This document shows positions 1 through 8,379 of a stretch of 64,000 nucleotides of DNA, in pieces; the stretch's first letter is position 1; each line of letters begins with the position of its first letter. This DNA comes from Paraburkholderia graminis C4D1M. Lineage in GTDB: Bacteria; Pseudomonadota; Gammaproteobacteria; Burkholderiales; Burkholderiaceae. The stretch spans positions 62,001-126,000 of the forward strand of contig NZ_ABLD01000009.1 in assembly GCF_000172415.1 (NCBI RefSeq), read 5' to 3'. Under the pieces are notes generated by a model. The model saw only the letters and a program-made list of their open reading frames with translations. It made no database searches and had not been told where the DNA came from. Both the position numbers and the translations under genes were made by a program.

Positions 1-578
1 ACGCCCGCGGCGACGAGCGGCCCGCGATGCGCGGCGCGCAGGCGTCGCAAAATCCAGTCGACTTCGTTGCTGTCGGCCAGATGATAGAAGCGCGGCAAGC
101 GGTTCAGCGCGCCGCTGCAACTGCGAAAGTGCGGCACCACGCCGTGCCAGCCATATTCGCGTGCGGCCGCCATCAACGACGATGCGTAATGCGAGGCGGA
201 GCTGCCTTCCAGGCCGTGGAACAGGACGAGCAACGGCGCTTCGGCTGAGGGACTCTGACTAAGCGCCGCGTCTGCTGTCATGACCGAGGCTGGCGCGTTG
301 TCGTGCCGAACCCAGTCGACGTCGATGAAATCGCCGTCAGGCGTGTCCCAGCGCTCGCGGCGAAACGACACGGCCGGGCGGCGCGCGAACAGCGACGGCA
401 CGATGGTTTGAACGTGCTTGTTCGGCAACCAGAGCGGCGCACGATAGAGCAGGTCTTTGGCGACCTCGACGGTGGCTTCGATTGTGGCTTCGACAGCCGC
501 CGCGGCGCGAGCCGCGTCATCGGGAGCGGGGCGCTCTTGTGGCGTCCCCCACGGGGACTTGCTGCGGGGCGTGCTCAT
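1..578 (-). CDS. YheT-family alpha/beta hydrolase, 3' end cut by window edge
   Basis: Reading right to left from an ATG at 578 gives an open frame of 192 codons that runs off the left edge, so the C-terminal half with the rest of the catalytic triad is not visible. What is seen is an Ala-rich N-terminus (residues 1-45), a PLWLPNKHVQTI segment near residue 48, the oxyanion-type FHGLEGSS motif at residues 120-127, and FRSCSGALNRLPRFYH at residues 151-166. These are hallmarks of the COG0429/YheT group of cytoplasmic alpha/beta hydrolases, whose substrates are mostly unknown (ester hydrolysis is assumed). It lies 40 bases downstream of the NTF2-like gene on the same strand and probably shares its transcript. 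Confidence 0.85.
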   Translation of the reverse strand, partial: MSTPRSKSPWGTPQERPAPDDAARAAAAVEATIEATVEVAKDLLYRAPLWLPNKHVQTIVPSLFARRPAVSFRRERWDTPDGDFIDVDWVRHDNAPASVMTADAALSQSPSAEAPLLVLFHGLEGSSASHYASSLMAAAREYGWHGVVPHFRSCSGALNRLPRFYHLADSNEVDWILRRLRAAHRGPLVAAG

Positions 579-618
579 GCCGGCTTCGAAGCGAGAGTGT
601 GGCGGCGCGGAGCGCGCG

Positions 619-1065
619 TCAGTGAAGCGACCCTTGGCCGTGCCGCATCTTGGTCGCGAACTGGCTGGCTGCTTCATTGGGCATCGGGCTCGCGTGAATG
701 TGCGCGATGCGCCATTCGCCGCGTTCATGGACCATCACGTAGGTGGTGAAGACCATCGCCGGCGTGGCTTTCGGATCGACCGGACGATGCGCTTCCGCGA
801 TCGCATAAACGACCGTGCCGAGACTGTCGTAGACGCGAATGTCGAGCGGCTCGATCGAGACCGGCGCGGTTTCCAGCTGGATCTGCAAGCCCGTGCGGAT
901 GCTTTCGAGGCCGTGCAGATGCGAGCCGTCGGCGCAAATGCAGCTCACGAACTCCTCATCGATCCACAGGCCCATCAGGCTGTCGATATTGACCTCGGCG
1001 ACGGCCTGGTAATAGGCGTTGAGGGTATCGGCGGCGGCTTCGAAGATATGGGCAAAACGTGGCAT
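619..1065 (-). CDS. NTF2-like / SnoaL-like nuclear transport factor 2 family protein
   Basis: A 148-residue cytoplasmic protein with no signal peptide. The pattern of an N-terminal helix (YYQAVAEVNIDSLMGLW) followed by VSCICADGSHLHG, a VVYAIAEAH strand and a WRIAHIHAS C-terminal strand matches the cone-shaped NTF2-like fold in its YybH/DUF4440-type branch. Members bind small molecules or act as isomerase or hydrolase scaffolds, and the function cannot be read from sequence here. It sits between waaF (168 bases upstream) and the YheT-type hydrolase (40 bases downstream), all on the minus strand. The fold assignment is fairly sure; the role is unknown. Confidence 0.8.
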   Translation of the reverse strand: MPRFAHIFEAAADTLNAYYQAVAEVNIDSLMGLWIDEEFVSCICADGSHLHGLESIRTGLQIQLETAPVSIEPLDIRVYDSLGTVVYAIAEAHRPVDPKATPAMVFTTYVMVHERGEWRIAHIHASPMPNEAASQFATKMRHGQGSLH

Positions 1066-1233
1066 GGCTCGTCAGTCTCTTGTGCGCGGCGCGCGGTTGC
1101 AAGGCAGCGGTCAGCGGGACAGTCCGGTGCGCCGGACATTCGCACCCGAGCGCCAGAATGCCCGCGCCGCAAGGCGCGAACATGACGCGACGCGCTCAGG
1201 GGCGTGCGGTGTTGCGTGCAAGTGTCAGCCGGC

Positions 1234-2259
1234 TCAGCGGTGCGCGAGCAACATGCCGCGCAAATCGCCGAAAACCTGCTCGGCGCTCAACTGCTTCAGG
1301 CAGTTCAGATGACCCAGCGGACACTCGCGCTGAAAACAGGGGCTGCATTCGAGATGAAGCCATTGTACCTTCGCAAGCTCCGACAAGGGCGGCGTGTGCC
1401 GCGGATCGGTCGAGCCGTAGACGGCCACGAGCGGCCGGCGCAGCGCGGCCGCGACGTGCATCAACCCGGAATCGTTGGTGACGACTGCGTTGGCCCGCGA
1501 GATCAGCGCGCACGCTTCGCCGAGCGCCGTCTGGCCGCACAGATTGCGCACGTTCGGCGCTTTTTCGGCGATGGCCTGCGCAAGCGGCGCATCTTTCGGC
1601 GAACCGAGCGCGACGATCTGCGTGTACGGGAACGACTGGCCGACCATTTGCGCGAGCGCCGCGAAGTGCTCCGGCGGCCAGCGCTTGGCCGGGCCGTATT
1701 CCGCGCCGGGGCAGAACACGAGCAACGGCACCCGCGTGTCGAGATTGAAGCGCGCCGATACGCGCGCCGCCTCGTTCAGATCGGCGTCGAGCCGCGGCAT
1801 CGGCAGGTCGTCGGGAATCTTCGCGCCGGGCGCGTAGGCGAGAGCGGCGTAATGGCCGACCATCGGCGGACGCTCGTCCTTGCGCGGATTCGCGTGGCGC
1901 ACGTTCAACAGGCCGATGCGGCTTTCTCCGGTATAGCCGATGCGCAGCCGGATGCCGGCCATCCACGGAATCAGCGCGGATTTCAGCGAGTTCGGCAGCA
2001 CATAGGCCGCGTCGTAGCCGACGTCGCGCAAGTCGCTCGCGAGCTGCCAGCGACGCAGCATCTGCAGCTTGCCGTGCGCGAGATCGGTCGCGTAGACGTC
2101 GCGGATTTCCGGCATGCGTTCGAGCACGGGCGCGACCCACGAGGGCGCGACCGCGTCGATCGCCATGCGGGGATGCAGTTTCACGAGGCGCGCAAAAAGC
2201 GGCTGCGCCATCAATGCGTCACCGATCCAGTTCGGTGCGATAACCAACGCGCGACGCAT
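1234..2259 (-). CDS. waaF: Lipopolysaccharide heptosyltransferase II
   Basis: A 341-residue glycosyltransferase family 9 enzyme that adds the second L-glycero-D-manno-heptose to the LPS inner core at the inner membrane. The N-terminal acceptor-side motif NWIGDALM is at residues 10-17. The C-terminal donor-binding region contains VVTNDSGLMHVAAAL and the Cys-rich end CSPCFQRECPLGHLNCL, characteristic of WaaF. I chose the ATG at 2259 (MRRALVIAPNWIG) because the family begins right at this strand. The frame stays open for 40 more codons upstream, but that stretch translates a palindromic hairpin. It follows ilvE and the zinc-finger gene on the same strand. Confidence 0.93.
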   Translation of the reverse strand: MRRALVIAPNWIGDALMAQPLFARLVKLHPRMAIDAVAPSWVAPVLERMPEIRDVYATDLAHGKLQMLRRWQLASDLRDVGYDAAYVLPNSLKSALIPWMAGIRLRIGYTGESRIGLLNVRHANPRKDERPPMVGHYAALAYAPGAKIPDDLPMPRLDADLNEAARVSARFNLDTRVPLLVFCPGAEYGPAKRWPPEHFAALAQMVGQSFPYTQIVALGSPKDAPLAQAIAEKAPNVRNLCGQTALGEACALISRANAVVTNDSGLMHVAAALRRPLVAVYGSTDPRHTPPLSELAKVQWLHLECSPCFQRECPLGHLNCLKQLSAEQVFGDLRGMLLAHR

Positions 2260-2280
2260 CAGAGTGGGTGTCCGGTGTCG

Positions 2281-2319
2281 AAACGAAGCGCCGCGCGCGA
2301 TGCGCGTGGCGCTTCGTTT
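2281..2319. terminator. Long GC-rich hairpin between zinc-finger gene and waaF
   Basis: AAACGAAGCGCC (2281-2292) pairs perfectly with GGCGCTTCGTTT (2308-2319). The interior GCGCGC/GCGCGT continues the helix around a three-base loop, giving roughly 18 base pairs including one G-U. There is only a TTT at the base rather than a real U-tract, so it may be an intrinsic terminator for the ilvE-zinc finger transcript, a partial attenuator, or a structured leader for waaF. Confidence 0.5.
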
Positions 2320-2426
2320 AAATGAAAGTAAAGGGAAAAGGCCGTCGGCCGCAGGCACGCCGCAACGGCGCGCCCGCAATCAGTCGACAGCCGATGACGC
2401 AGACGAACGGCGCTCAGGTGTGAGGT

Positions 2427-2621
2427 TCAGTGACCCTTGATCACTTCGCCGTCGCGCAGCTTGTAACGCGTGCTGCAATAAGGGCAGCGCGCCTCGCCGT
2501 GCGAGACGTCGATAAAGACGCGCGGGTGCGCACTCCAGCGCGGCATGGCCGGATTCGGGCAGTACGCCGGGAGGTCTTTTGCCGTGAGTTCGACCAGCGG
2601 CATTTCCTTGATATCGCTCAT
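2427..2621 (-). CDS. CHCC-type zinc-finger protein
   Basis: A 64-residue protein whose C-terminal half carries Cys21, His43, Cys46-type ligands in the arrangement YCPNPAM...VSHGEARCPYCSTRY, the zf-CHCC pattern also found in the mitochondrial complex I subunit NDUFS6. Bacterial relatives are small, widespread in proteobacteria and of unclear function. It lies 44 bases downstream of ilvE on the same strand and is probably cotranscribed, an arrangement I recall as common in Burkholderia. No signal peptide or membrane segment is present. Confidence 0.85.
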   Translation of the reverse strand: MSDIKEMPLVELTAKDLPAYCPNPAMPRWSAHPRVFIDVSHGEARCPYCSTRYKLRDGEVIKGH

Positions 2622-2665
2622 GAGACTTTCTCGTTGTATGCAGGGTGCGCGCGGTGCAATGCGCG

Positions 2666-3589
2666 TTAAATCTTGGTCAGCCAGTGCGCGTACTTGTCGC
2701 TCTTGCCGTTGACGATGTCGAAGAAGCCCGACTGCAGCTTCTCCGTGATCGGGCCGCGGGCGCCCGCGCCGATGGTGCGGTTATCCAGTTCGCGGATCGG
2801 CGTGACTTCCGCGGCGGTGCCGGTGAAGAACGCTTCGTCGCAGGTGTAGACCTCGTCGCGCGTGATGCGCTTTTCGATCACCTGGATGCCCGCGTCGCGC
2901 GCGAGCGTGATGACCGTGTCGCGCGTGATGCCGTCGAGGCACGACGACAGGTCCGGCGTGTACAGCTTGCCGTTGTTCACGAGGAAGAAGTTCTCGCCCG
3001 AGCCTTCCGACACGTAGCCGTCCACGTCGAGCAGCAGCGCTTCGTCGTAACCGTCGGCGACGGCTTCCTGGTTCGCGAGGATCGAGTTCACGTACCAGCC
3101 CGACGCCTTCGCGCGGACCATCGACACGTTCACGTGATGACGCGTGAACGACGACGTCTTCACGCGGATGCCCTTGGCAAGCCCGTCTTCACCGAGGTAA
3201 GCGCCCCACGGCCACGCCGCGATCGCGACATGAATGGTATTGCCCTTGGCCGACACGCCGAGCTTTTCCGAGCCGACCCAGATGATCGGGCGCAGATAGC
3301 ACGACTCGAGCTTGTTTTCGCGGACCACTTCGCGCTGCGCGGCGGCGAGCGTTTCATGGTCGAACGGCACGTCCATCTGAAAGATCTTGGCCGAGTTCAG
3401 AAGACGCTTGGTGTGTTCCTGCAGACGGAAAATCGCGGTGCCGCCGTCTGCCGTCTTATAGGCGCGCACGCCTTCGAAAACGCCCATGCCGTAATGCAGC
3501 GTGTGGGTCAGCACATGGATCTTGGCATCGCGCCAGTCGATCAGCTTGCCATCCATCCAGATCTTGCCGTCGCGGTCGGCCATTGACAT
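2666..3589 (-). CDS. ilvE: Branched-chain amino acid aminotransferase
   Basis: A PLP-dependent class IV (fold type IV) aminotransferase of 307 residues that interconverts branched-chain amino acids and their 2-oxo acids in the cytoplasm. The family landmarks are HTLHYGMGVFEGVRAY near residue 30, YLRPIIWVGSEKLGV, the PLP-Lys region with VRAKASGWYVNSILANQEA, and EGSGENFFLV followed by DGITRDTVI. I chose the ATG at 3589 because GGAG lies 7 bases upstream (CTGGAGAACCGT before the ATG). A second Met two codons later is possible. It is the first gene of the leftward run and is divergent from azlC, a putative branched-chain amino acid exporter, which makes functional sense. Confidence 0.95.
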   Translation of the reverse strand: MSMADRDGKIWMDGKLIDWRDAKIHVLTHTLHYGMGVFEGVRAYKTADGGTAIFRLQEHTKRLLNSAKIFQMDVPFDHETLAAAQREVVRENKLESCYLRPIIWVGSEKLGVSAKGNTIHVAIAAWPWGAYLGEDGLAKGIRVKTSSFTRHHVNVSMVRAKASGWYVNSILANQEAVADGYDEALLLDVDGYVSEGSGENFFLVNNGKLYTPDLSSCLDGITRDTVITLARDAGIQVIEKRITRDEVYTCDEAFFTGTAAEVTPIRELDNRTIGAGARGPITEKLQSGFFDIVNGKSDKYAHWLTKI

Positions 3590-3762
3590 ACGGTTCTCCA
3601 GCAGGTGCGTGTTGGTGTGGAACCCCAAGCCCGTCGACTCGCGCGGGCGCCCGAAGCGCGGGAAAGCCGGGACGCGCCCGAAATTTCCGATGGGGTGCAG
3701 CGAAGAGCGTTATTTTAGCGTCTTTTGCACACGAAACGGGCATTTGGACGCAGGTCGGGCGC

Positions 3763-3768
3763 TATAAT
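3763..3768 (+). promoter_or_regulatory. Candidate -10 element for azlCD
   Basis: A perfect TATAAT lies in the ilvE-azlC divergent region, 111 bases before the preferred azlC start. No convincing -35 hexamer is found at 16-18 bases upstream; TTGGAC at 3744-3749 is too close. This is therefore only a -10 candidate. Confidence 0.35.
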
Positions 3769-3878
3769 TCGGCGCACGCATAATTCACATCCGGCCGCGC
3801 CAGCGGGTGCTTCACGACCTGGCGCCGATTTCGCTCCATTTCCTCATCGCGGCCTTCGGCGCCCGCGCTTTTCGCCTC

Positions 3879-4625
3879 ATGCTCGCTCGCCTGTCAGATA
3901 CCGATCGCCGCGCTTTCCTCGAGGGCGCGCGCGCCTATTCGCCCACGCTCATGGCGATCTGCTCGTGGGGGCTCGTCACCGGCATCGCGATGAGCAAGTC
4001 CGTGCTCACGCTGCCGCAGGCGCTCGCCATGTCGCTGCTGTGTTACGCCGGTTCGTCGCAACTCGCCGTGCTGCCGCTCCTCGCCGCCAAGCTGCCCATG
4101 TGGACGGTGCTGCTCACGGCCGCGATGGTGAATACGCGTTTCGTGATCTTCAGCGTCGGCCTTGCCCCGCATTTTTCCTATCTGTCGATGTGGCGGCGCA
4201 TCGCGCTCGGCTACTTCAACGGCGATGTGATCTATCTGCTGTTCCTCAAGAAGAACTTCCCGACCGGCTACGTGCCCGGCAAGGAGGCGTACTTCTGGGG
4301 CATGGCGGTGTCCAGCTGGCTGTCGTGGCAGGTGGCGTCGATAGCGGGCATTCTGCTGGCGAGCCTGATTCCGGATAACTGGGGACTCGCGCTCGCGGGC
4401 ACGCTGGCGCTGCTGCCCATCATGGTCGCGGCGATCGCCACGCGTTCCACGCTGGTGGCGGTGTGCATCGCGGGCATCGTGTCGTTGCTCGCTTTCGATT
4501 TGCCGTATCGCCTCGGGCTGCCGCTTGCGGTCATCGCGGCGATTCTCGCGGGCAGCGCGGCCGATCTGATGGCCGAGCGCGCCGACTTGCGCCGCGTTCG
4601 CAACAGCGCGGGAGATTCGCGATGA
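3879..4625 (+). CDS. azlC: AzlC-family branched-chain amino acid exporter, large subunit
   Basis: A polytopic inner-membrane protein, the large subunit of an AzlCD (YgaZH/BrnFE-type) efflux system for branched-chain amino acids or their analogues. The FLEGARAYSPTL start followed by the conserved GLVTGIAMS and the long hydrophobic segments LAMSLLCYAGSSQLAVLPLL and LLPIMVAAIATRS support the family. The open frame extends 24 codons further upstream (ATG-like start at 3807), but homologues start around the MLARLSDTD residues, so I placed the start at 3879. The stop overlaps the azlD start as ATGA, showing translational coupling. Confidence 0.88.
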   Translation: MLARLSDTDRRAFLEGARAYSPTLMAICSWGLVTGIAMSKSVLTLPQALAMSLLCYAGSSQLAVLPLLAAKLPMWTVLLTAAMVNTRFVIFSVGLAPHFSYLSMWRRIALGYFNGDVIYLLFLKKNFPTGYVPGKEAYFWGMAVSSWLSWQVASIAGILLASLIPDNWGLALAGTLALLPIMVAAIATRSTLVAVCIAGIVSLLAFDLPYRLGLPLAVIAAILAGSAADLMAERADLRRVRNSAGDSR

Positions 4626-4945
4626 CGTCCGTGGAAGTGTGGCTCGCCATTCTCGGCATGACCGTCGTCACCGCGGTGACACGCGCGATGTTTCTAATCG
4701 GCGGCGAACGCACGGTTTTGCCGGCGCGCGTGCAGCGCATGCTGCGCTACGCACCCGCCGCGGCGCTCGCCGCCGTCGTACTGCCGGACGTGCTCGGCAC
4801 GCCCGACGGCCTGTCGTTCGCGCCGTCGAACCATGAGTTCTATGCGGCGCTCGCCGGCCTCGGCTGGTTTTTGTGGCGGCGCACCATGCTTGGTACGATC
4901 GTCGTCGGAATGATCGTGTTCACGGTCTTGCGCCTCTTGATGTAG
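4622..4945 (+). CDS. azlD: AzlD-family branched-chain amino acid exporter, small subunit
   Basis: A 107-residue membrane protein with about four hydrophobic segments (WLAILGMTVVTAVTRAMF, APAAALAAVVLPDVL, YAALAGLGWFLWRR, IVVGMIVFTVLRLLM). It is the small partner of AzlC in branched-chain amino acid efflux. Its ATG at 4622 overlaps the azlC stop. The small hydrophobic protein alone is only weakly diagnostic; the coupling to azlC makes the call firm. Confidence 0.9.
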   Translation: MTSVEVWLAILGMTVVTAVTRAMFLIGGERTVLPARVQRMLRYAPAAALAAVVLPDVLGTPDGLSFAPSNHEFYAALAGLGWFLWRRTMLGTIVVGMIVFTVLRLLM

Positions 4946-5212
4946 TTTCAGGCGTTGCGATGTTGCATTGCGGCATGCGCCGCGCGGCATTCGAATACGG
5001 GAGATTCGCCCGCGGGCGGGTCAGAAGGCTGTGCGGATCAGTTAAAATGCCCCTTTCCGGGATGACCGCGCCAACGCCTGGCGCCCGCGCCGCGGCGTTC
5101 GCACCGGCCTCCCGCTTCGTGGGGGCCGCCGTGCCGACGCGCCGCAGTTGCTGCGCCGAAAGCCGTGTGCGCCGTCCGCCATCGCCTTCCATCAACTCGC
5201 ACACAAACGCCC

Positions 5213-6406
5213 ATGAACAAGGTACTGCGTCTCTCCGATCTGATCGCCGAAGGCAAGCTGTCCGGCAAACGAGTGTTCATCCGCGCCGATCTCAACGTGC
5301 CGCAGGACGATCAGGGCAACATCACCGAAGACACCCGCATCCGCGCCTCGGTGCCGGCGGTCAAGGCAGCGCTCGACGCGGGCGCCGCGGTGATGGTCAC
5401 GTCGCACCTGGGCCGTCCGACCGAAGGCGATTTCAAGCCGGAAGACTCGCTCGCGCCGGTCGCGAAGCGTTTTGCCGAACTGCTCGGCCGCGACGTGCCG
5501 CTGGTGGCGAACTGGGTCGAAAACGGCGTGAACGTCGCGCCGGGCCAGGTCGTGCTGCTGGAAAACTGCCGCGTCAACAAGGGCGAAAAGAAGGATTCCG
5601 ACGAGCTCGCGCAGAAAATGGCGAAGCTCTGCGACATCTACGTAAACGACGCGTTCGGCACCGCGCACCGCGCCGAAGCGACCACGCACGGCATCGCCAA
5701 ATATGCGCCGGTGGCTTGCGCCGGTCCGCTGCTGGCCGCCGAACTCGAAGCGCTCGGCCAGGCGCTGGGCGCGCCGAAGCGCCCGCTGGTCGCGATCGTC
5801 GCGGGCTCCAAGGTTTCGACCAAGCTGACCATTCTGAAGTCGCTCGCCGAGAAGGTGGATCAGCTGATCGTCGGCGGCGGCATTGCGAACACGTTCATGC
5901 TGGCCGCGGGCCTGAAGATCGGCAAATCGCTGGCCGAAGCCGATCTGGTGAGCGAAGCCAAAGCCATTATCGACGCAGCGAAGGCGCGCGGCGCATCGGT
6001 GCCGATTCCGACCGACGTGGTCACGGCCAAGGAGTTCTCGCCGACCGCCAAGGCCGAAATCAAAGCCGTCGCGGACGTCGAAGACGACGACATGATCCTC
6101 GACATCGGACCGGACACCGCGAAGGCGCTCGCCGCGCAACTCGAAAAGGCCGGCACCATCGTGTGGAACGGGCCGGTCGGCGTGTTCGAGTTCGACCAGT
6201 TCGGCAACGGCACCAAGACGCTGGCCGACGCGATCGCGAGGTCGTCGGCATTCTCGATTGCGGGCGGCGGCGATACGCTCGCTGCGATCGCCAAGTACGG
6301 CATCCACGACAAGGTCAGCTATATCTCGACGGGCGGCGGCGCTTTCCTCGAGTTCCTCGAAGGCAAGAAGCTGCCGGCGGTCGAAGTTCTGGAATCGCGG
6401 GCTTAA
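5213..6406 (+). CDS. pgk: Phosphoglycerate kinase
   Basis: A 397-residue cytoplasmic enzyme converting 1,3-bisphosphoglycerate and ADP to 3-phosphoglycerate and ATP. The signature [15 protein letters not shown] is near residue 20. The hinge and nucleotide region includes [26 protein letters not shown] and the glycine-rich C-terminal [14 protein letters not shown] chose ATG 5213 ([11 protein letters not shown]) because the preceding 16 codons of open frame show no conservation. It is followed by pyk and fba, a glycolytic cluster. Confidence 0.96.
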   Translation: MNKVLRLSDLIAEGKLSGKRVFIRADLNVPQDDQGNITEDTRIRASVPAVKAALDAGAAVMVTSHLGRPTEGDFKPEDSLAPVAKRFAELLGRDVPLVANWVENGVNVAPGQVVLLENCRVNKGEKKDSDELAQKMAKLCDIYVNDAFGTAHRAEATTHGIAKYAPVACAGPLLAAELEALGQALGAPKRPLVAIVAGSKVSTKLTILKSLAEKVDQLIVGGGIANTFMLAAGLKIGKSLAEADLVSEAKAIIDAAKARGASVPIPTDVVTAKEFSPTAKAEIKAVADVEDDDMILDIGPDTAKALAAQLEKAGTIVWNGPVGVFEFDQFGNGTKTLADAIARSSAFSIAGGGDTLAAIAKYGIHDKVSYISTGGGAFLEFLEGKKLPAVEVLESRA

Positions 6407-6806
6407 CGTGGCGGCGCGCTCCCCAACGGCGAAGTCTGCGAAAGCGAACGGTCAGCGCGGCAAGCCGCGCGACACCGCGGCAGCAACGGCGGGGGAGCGT
6501 ACAGCGCGCCCCGACGCCGCGACGGCGGCCAAGGAGTCCGAGCTTGCCGGCACGGTTGCCGCCGCGCTGGCCACCGCACTCGAAGCTGCTGCCGGCGAAG
6601 CCACGCCGGCGGTCAGCGAATCGGAGCAATCCGTCGCACCCACATCTCCACCCGCGCCCCCCGCGCCGGTGTCGAATACCGCTTCACCCCATAAAGCGAC
6701 GCTGGTTTCAACCGGCGCGCAGCCCCTGGCAGCATCTTTCGGTGCGCAGCCTCCGCATCCGACTCGCAGCGCTCTTTCCAGCGATCCTATCCAGACGAGG
6801 AGACTC
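6407..6806 (+). other. pgk-pyk spacer, open in frame with pyk
   Basis: The 400 bases between pgk and pyk contain no separate recognisable gene. From a GTG at 6408, two bases after the pgk stop, the reading frame is open without a stop into pyk and would add 133 residues of Ala/Thr/Pro/Ser-rich, low-complexity sequence. No known domain is visible. It could be a noncoding leader that happens to be open in GC-rich DNA, or an N-terminal extension. Confidence 0.5.
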
Positions 6807-8243
6807 ATGCATCGCGCCACCAAGATTGTCGCTACCATCGGACCGGCTTCCAGCACGCCGGAGATCCTGCTGCAAATGATTCAGGCAGGCGCCGACGTGG
6901 TGCGGCTCAATTTCTCGCATGGCACCGCGGACGACCACCGCCAGCGCGCCGAATTCGTGCGCGAGGCGGCTCGCCAGGCGGGCCGCGAGGTCGCCATCAT
7001 GGCGGACCTGCAAGGCCCGAAGATCCGGGTCGGCAAATTCGAAAACGGCAAGGTCACGCTCGTCTCCGGCGAGCCGTTCATCCTCGACGCCGACTGCGAG
7101 CTCGGCAACCAGGAACGCGCGGGTCTCGACTACAAGGACCTGCCGCGCGACCTGAAGCCGGGCGACGTGCTGCTGCTCAACGACGGCCTGATCGTGCTGA
7201 ACGTTCAGCGCGTGCTCGGAAACGAGATCCACACGATCGTGAAGATCGGCGGCGACCTGTCGAACAACAAGGGCATCAACCGCCAGGGCGGCGGCCTGAC
7301 AGCGCCCGCGCTGACCGCCAAGGACATGGAAGACATCCGCACGGCCATGTCGCTCGGCGTCGATTTCGTCGCGGTGTCGTTCCCGAAGAACGCGACCGAT
7401 ATGGAAATGGCGCGGCAGCTCGCGAACATCGCCGGCGCGCCGTATGGCATCAAGCCGAAGATGATCGCCAAGATCGAGCGCGCGGAAGCCATTCCGGCGC
7501 TGCAAGGCATTCTGGACGCATCGGACGGCATCATGGTCGCGCGCGGCGATCTCGCCGTGGAAGTGGGGAATGCCGCAGTCCCCGCGCTGCAAAAGCGCAT
7601 GATTCGGATGGCGCGCGAATCGAACAAGTTCGTGATTACCGCGACGCAGATGATGGAGTCGATGATCTACGCGCCGGTGCCGACGCGCGCCGAAGTGTCG
7701 GACGTCGCGAACGCAGTGCTCGACGGCACGGACGCGGTGATGCTGTCGGCGGAATCGGCGGCGGGCAAGTATCCGGTGCAGACCATCGAGACAATGGCCG
7801 CGATTTGCGTGGAAGCCGAGAAGTCGGAGCAGTCGGAACTGGACAAGGATTTCCTCGACCGCACGTTCACGCGCATCGACCAGTCCATCGCGATGGGCGC
7901 GCTGTTCACGGCGTTCCATCTGGGCGCGAAGGCGATTGTCGCGTTGACCGAATCCGGCTCGACCGCGCTGTGGATGTCGCGTCACTGGACGCACGTGCCG
8001 ATTTTCGCGCTCACGCCGCGCGTCGGCAGCGAGCGGGCCATGGCGCTGTACCGCAACGTGACTTCGCTGCATCTGGACACGAACACCGACCGCGACACGG
8101 CGTTGCAACAGGCGTTGGAGACGGTCGTCGGCAAGGGTTATGCGTCGCGCGGCGACATGGTCGTGCTGACCGTCGGCGAGCCGATGGGCCAGGCCGGCGG
8201 CACCAATACGCTGAAGATCGTGCGCGTCGGCGAGCCGTATTGA
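6807..8243 (+). CDS. pyk: Pyruvate kinase
   Basis: A 478-residue enzyme converting phosphoenolpyruvate and ADP to pyruvate and ATP. Visible features are ATKIVATIGPASS at the N-terminus, VRLNFSHG, the active-site PKMIAKIERAEAI, GIMVARGDLAVEVG, and the ITATQMMESMI helix. The C-terminal allosteric domain (TESGSTALWMSRHWTHVPIFALTP) is complete. ATG 6807 is preceded by GAGGAGA at a proper distance (6796-6802), so I take it as the start despite the open frame upstream. Confidence 0.95.
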   Translation: MHRATKIVATIGPASSTPEILLQMIQAGADVVRLNFSHGTADDHRQRAEFVREAARQAGREVAIMADLQGPKIRVGKFENGKVTLVSGEPFILDADCELGNQERAGLDYKDLPRDLKPGDVLLLNDGLIVLNVQRVLGNEIHTIVKIGGDLSNNKGINRQGGGLTAPALTAKDMEDIRTAMSLGVDFVAVSFPKNATDMEMARQLANIAGAPYGIKPKMIAKIERAEAIPALQGILDASDGIMVARGDLAVEVGNAAVPALQKRMIRMARESNKFVITATQMMESMIYAPVPTRAEVSDVANAVLDGTDAVMLSAESAAGKYPVQTIETMAAICVEAEKSEQSELDKDFLDRTFTRIDQSIAMGALFTAFHLGAKAIVALTESGSTALWMSRHWTHVPIFALTPRVGSERAMALYRNVTSLHLDTNTDRDTALQQALETVVGKGYASRGDMVVLTVGEPMGQAGGTNTLKIVRVGEPY

Positions 8244-8278
8244 CCGGCGGTACTGGCCGACTGGCGCAGGCTTGATCG

Positions 8279-8319
8279 AGCGAAGCAGGCTGGCCGACAG
8301 GTATGCGGCTTGCTTCGCT
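8279..8319 (+). terminator. Possible hairpin terminator after pyk
   Basis: AGCGAAGCA (8279-8287) can pair with TGCTTCGCT (8311-8319), a 9-bp stem with a long 23-base loop, followed by TTCTG rather than a strong T-run. It is a weak candidate for separating pyk from fba. Confidence 0.3.
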
Positions 8320-8379
8320 TTCTGATCGCCCAAAAGATGCCGGCGGCAAAAGAATTCGTTTCAATCTAAGGAGTACAGC

